From: Marinomonas atlantica
GTDB taxonomy: Bacteria > Pseudomonadota > Gammaproteobacteria > Pseudomonadales > Marinomonadaceae
Length of the DNA stretch: 64,000 nt
Reading direction: 5' to 3'
Assembly (NCBI RefSeq): GCF_001639725.1
Contig: NZ_LTAW01000001.1
Location: 434,001 to 498,000, forward strand
The notes beneath the pieces are model-generated. The model was not told where the DNA came from. It saw only the letters and a list, made by a program, of their open reading frames with translations, and did no database searches. A program made the translations under genes and the position numbers. Of the stretch, positions 61,579-64,000 are shown in pieces (the stretch's first letter is position 1; every line of letters starts with the position of its first letter).

Positions 61579-62379
61579 ATGGAAATGCCAAATTTAGGAA
61601 TGGGAACGTTTCGCTTAGAAGGTGAAGAAGCTTACAACTCAGTGAAAATGGCACTTGACGAAGGTTTTCGTCACATCGATACAGCGCAGATGTATGGTAA
61701 TGAAGCTGAAGTAGGTAAAGCCATTGCTGATAGTGGTGTCGCGAGAGAGGAGTTGTACGTAACCACGAAAGTTAATATGAAAAACTTCGAGCAAAAAGAC
61801 TTCTTGCCAAGCGTTAAGGTAAGCCTAGAAAAGCTTAAGCTAGACTATGTAGACATGTTGTTAATACATTGGCCGTCACCGGCTAACGGTGACAATATGG
61901 ATGTCTATCTCGGCGAACTTATGAAAGCAAAAGAAAATGGTTTGACGAAAAGCATCGGCGTTTCCAACTTCACCATAGGACTATTAGAAAAAGCACAAAC
62001 CATATTACCAACTGGTGTTTTGGCCAATAACCAAGTAGAGGTTCATCCTTACTTACAAAATAATAAATTGCGCTCTTACTGTAACCAAGTGGGCATTCAT
62101 GTGACGGCTTATATGCCATTTGCAGTAGGCAAAGTGCTTAAAGATGAAACACTTAAAGCAATCGCTGAAAAGCATGAGGTGAGTGCTGCGCAAGTGGTAA
62201 TAGCTTGGGCACAGCAGCAAGGTATTACTGTTATTCCTTCGTCAACGAAGCGCGAAAACCTTCAAGATAATTTTGCTGGAGCAAATTTGTCGCTTGAATC
62301 CAAGGACATGGCCAAAATTGCTGAGTTAGAGCGTGGAGGTCGTCAAGTAGACCCAGACTTCGCACCAGAGTGGGACTAA
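61579..62379 (+). CDS. Aldo/keto reductase (DkgB-like)
   Basis: The 266-residue NADPH-dependent reductase shows the catalytic tetrad in family positions: Asp and Tyr in HIDTAQMYGNEAEVG, Lys in VTTKV, His in LLIHWPSP. The NADPH phosphate site is IPSSTKRENLQDN. It resembles 2,5-diketo-D-gluconate reductase B / methylglyoxal reductase. AGGAG lies seven bases before the ATG. The substrate is not certain. Confidence 0.88.
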   Translation: MEMPNLGMGTFRLEGEEAYNSVKMALDEGFRHIDTAQMYGNEAEVGKAIADSGVAREELYVTTKVNMKNFEQKDFLPSVKVSLEKLKLDYVDMLLIHWPSPANGDNMDVYLGELMKAKENGLTKSIGVSNFTIGLLEKAQTILPTGVLANNQVEVHPYLQNNKLRSYCNQVGIHVTAYMPFAVGKVLKDETLKAIAEKHEVSAAQVVIAWAQQQGITVIPSSTKRENLQDNFAGANLSLESKDMAKIAELERGGRQVDPDFAPEWD

Positions 62380-62404
62380 GTTCTTTTAGATCCCCCCCTG
62401 ATTT

Positions 62405-62519
62405 TCAGATAAAAAAAGCGGATGACAAAGCATCCGCGTAAACTCGGTTTTGTATTACCTAATCGGTTACAGATCAAATCTCTTCATCGAACAGGTAAGA
62501 TCGGAGCAATGCGTCCGAC
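62405..62519 (-). ncRNA. Candidate small RNA (about 110 nt)
   Basis: Leftward transcription would start near 62519 from the promoter at 62526-62553 and end at the terminator at 62411-62437. The inner sequence folds into a 5' hairpin (62501-62518, UCGGA/UCCGA stem with an 8-nt loop CGCAUUGC) and a longer-range pairing UUACCU (62493-62498) with AGGUAA (62455-62460). No open reading frame of note is present. It could instead be only the 3' trailer of dabA. Conservation and expression are unknown. Confidence 0.42.
62411..62437 (-). terminator. Rho-independent terminator, leftward
   Basis: Read on the minus strand, GCGGATG-CTTTGT-CATCCGC is followed by seven T. It would end the candidate small RNA and also any read-through from dabA. 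It has no T-run in the rightward direction, so it does not serve the aldo/keto reductase gene. Confidence 0.88.
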
Positions 62520-62525
62520 GGGCCA

Positions 62526-62580
62526 ATTATAAACGATTATTTGGAAAAGTTAATGTAAAAACAAGAATTGTTCTCATTAG
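62526..62580 (-). promoter_or_regulatory. Sigma70 promoter with upstream Fur-like site
   Basis: On the minus strand, TTAACT (62553-62548) and a perfect TATAAT (62531-62526) are 16 bp apart. Upstream, AATGAGAACAATTCTTG (about 62562-62578) partly resembles a Fur box or another AGAA-N3-TTCT operator. The promoter is convincing by eye; the Fur assignment is weak. Confidence 0.5.
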
Positions 62581-62631
62581 AATAATTTATAGGTCTAACT
62601 GAATTGATCCTAGACCTAAATTGGCAACAGG

Positions 62632-64000
62632 CTAACCCTGTTGCCAAGCCCCTTGATAGAATCGACTGATGCTTTGTTTATCCCACTGGAAGACATAGAG
62701 CCACTGATTGTCGATTAGTTGTTGCAGTAACGCATGTTTGGCAACGATGGACTCGATGAACGACTTGGGAGCACGGATGTACACGGCTAAGCGTTGCGGT
62801 GTATGCATCCATTGTTGTCCATCGTGCAGCGACTGCATGGCAAGACCTATGCGTAGGTCGCCACCGTTGCCCTCAAACACACCAATATGATCACCCACGG
62901 CGTTATGCAGAACTTTATTACCACTGCCAAACTTAAAGTTATCCGTAGTGGATAAGTTGTATTGCATATTAATCCAATGCGTCACCAGCATCGGTGCTGT
63001 CATCAGGCGCTCTAAGATGCCAGCGTCAGAGTCTTGTTTGAAATCATAATCATGCAAAAAGCTACGGCCTTTTAAATCCAGATTTCGAGTGTACTGACGC
63101 GGTGCGATGATAAAGGCGTTGTTGTCCGCTAACCCCCATTCAGGACGTGTTTGTGACCAGTCTTTTGCGCGGCGTAAATACGCAGCATTACGCTCCTCTT
63201 TATCCATGTTGAGTAATGCTTGATCGACTTTTACCGCGCGTTCTTGTTGCGCTAAGTAAGTCGCTTGCATTAACCAATCAACAACGGCTGGATCGTTCAC
63301 CTCGTTGTAGCAGGTAATGTGATCCGTGATGGTATTGTGCAGCGCCGCCACAAACTGGGTTTGATCCGGAATCTGATAGCCCATCGGTTTCAGCGCCTCG
63401 CGTACTTTAAGGTTGTTCAGTAACTGAGCCAAAACACGGACATTGATTTCGCCAGTCTGACCACCACATGCTCCGCACTCCAAGCCAGCACTTTGTAAGT
63501 TGTTACAGCTGTGACTCCCATGACCCACAAGGAGGATTGTGCTGGTGAAATGACGTAATCCCATGGTATCCAGCACACCTTTAGCGAGTTCGGCTTGGTC
63601 TTGAATGTCCAGCGTTCGTCCTTGGCGTGTTAGAGTCCAATGGCTACTGTGCGTCGGCGATAAAGCATGAGAGGTATCGCCTTTTAGGTTTTTCTTAAAC
63701 AACTTAAAGGCGTACCACCAGCCCATGGATTCCACCATAGAGAACGTTCCTGCGGCGGCGTTGCCCCAACGGTTCCAGCTAGCTGACTGATTATCTTGGG
63801 CCAGTTTTCCTTCGTCTGCCTGGCTTTCAACGACTCGGATAGCGGGGGGCAAAAGGCCCGGTAACTGTGGGCGTGCGACTTGCGTGCCGGCTTGCTCGTA
63901 TTCGATAGGCAGACCAAAAAAGCCTGCAAAACCGTATGTTTCAATGCTGCTACTTTGTTGTTCCAGTGCTCGACGATACACTTCTGAGCGCACATCAATG
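62632..64000 (-). CDS. dabA: DabA inorganic carbon transporter subunit, C-terminal part (DUF2309)
   Basis: The frame runs off the right edge. The last full codons at the edge read IDVRSEVYRRALE, part of the CxDxR active-site motif; the Cys codon ends exactly at 64000. The second zinc pair is in GHGSHSCNN and LECGACGGQ. About 455 codons are visible of a family that is usually 800-1000 residues. DabA with the membrane protein DabB forms an energy-coupled system that hydrates CO2 to bicarbonate. dabB is expected to the right of the window. A GTG at 63993 is not the true start. Confidence 0.92.
   Translation of the reverse strand, partial: IDVRSEVYRRALEQQSSSIETYGFAGFFGLPIEYEQAGTQVARPQLPGLLPPAIRVVESQADEGKLAQDNQSASWNRWGNAAAGTFSMVESMGWWYAFKLFKKNLKGDTSHALSPTHSSHWTLTRQGRTLDIQDQAELAKGVLDTMGLRHFTSTILLVGHGSHSCNNLQSAGLECGACGGQTGEINVRVLAQLLNNLKVREALKPMGYQIPDQTQFVAALHNTITDHITCYNEVNDPAVVDWLMQATYLAQQERAVKVDQALLNMDKEERNAAYLRRAKDWSQTRPEWGLADNNAFIIAPRQYTRNLDLKGRSFLHDYDFKQDSDAGILERLMTAPMLVTHWINMQYNLSTTDNFKFGSGNKVLHNAVGDHIGVFEGNGGDLRIGLAMQSLHDGQQWMHTPQRLAVYIRAPKSFIESIVAKHALLQQLIDNQWLYVFQWDKQSISRFYQGAWQQG

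Noticed and set aside
62562-62578. A true Fur box before the candidate small RNA
   Set aside because: By eye only about nine of fourteen informative positions fit the 7-1-7 consensus, and it lies upstream of the -35 box instead of over the promoter, so it is mentioned only as a possibility.

Overview
The window looks like an ordinary chromosomal segment of a motile, marine-type gammaproteobacterium; Marinomonas/Oceanospirillales is my best guess. The reasons are the conserved order mrcA <> pilus/secretin genes > aroK > aroB > damX-like > gltB > gltD, the large number of chemotaxis and c-di-GMP proteins, and moderate GC. No rRNA, tRNA, CRISPR array, insertion sequence or prophage was seen. The genus is inference; the gene order is visible.

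Layout. 1-4531: a hybrid sensor kinase with a periplasmic solute-binding sensor (cut by the left edge), translationally coupled to a REC-GGDEF-EAL response regulator. 4769-12570: scattered small units: GcvR-like ACT protein, MFS exporter, DUF805 protein plus secreted partner, membrane-anchored AraC regulator, EamA permease, a small membrane protein with a leucine-rich-repeat protein kinase, and a GAF-EAL protein. 12689-18478: chemoreceptor, DUF3465 and MAPEG proteins, then ahpC-ahpF. 18613-24751: a periplasmic binding protein, a 1283-residue hybrid kinase and a REC-HD-GYP protein in one operon. 24908-27268: pxpABC (5-oxoprolinase). 27446-28363: DUF502 protein and a small membrane protein. 28561-35038: ugpBAEC-ugpQ followed by a DeoR-type regulator and a HAD phosphatase. 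35092-43772: mrcA divergent from a reduced three-gene PilMNOP/secretin set, aroK, aroB and a DamX-like SPOR ATPase. 44172-50132: gltB-gltD. 50490-56598: second chemoreceptor, small proteins, SHOCT protein, orphan ParA-like ATPase, LytM peptidase and DUF2059 protein. 56824-61443: xdhABC. 61579-62379: aldo/keto reductase. 62632-64000: C-terminal half of DabA, cut by the right edge.

Functional themes. Three separate c-di-GMP phosphodiesterase candidates (REC-GGDEF-EAL, GAF-EAL, REC-HD-GYP) plus two chemoreceptors suggest strong investment in switching between motile and sessile states. Uptake and catabolism of glycerophosphodiesters (ugp), 5-oxoproline (pxp) and purines (xdh) point to scavenging of dissolved organic phosphorus and nitrogen, feeding glutamate metabolism where gltBD is central.

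The most interesting unannotated signal is a compact leftward transcription unit at about 62405-62580: a near-consensus sigma70 promoter, a structured region of about 110 nt, and a strong Rho-independent terminator, preceded by a Fur-box-like sequence. It is a candidate small RNA. Other items worth a second look are the TorT/TorS-like kinase operon that ends in an HD-GYP output, the reduced pilus/competence secretin operon, the minimal LRR kinase, a 25-codon leader ORF and palindrome before xdhA, a palindrome before the MFS gene, and intercistronic stem-loops with the same UUA loop in ahpC-ahpF and gltB-gltD.
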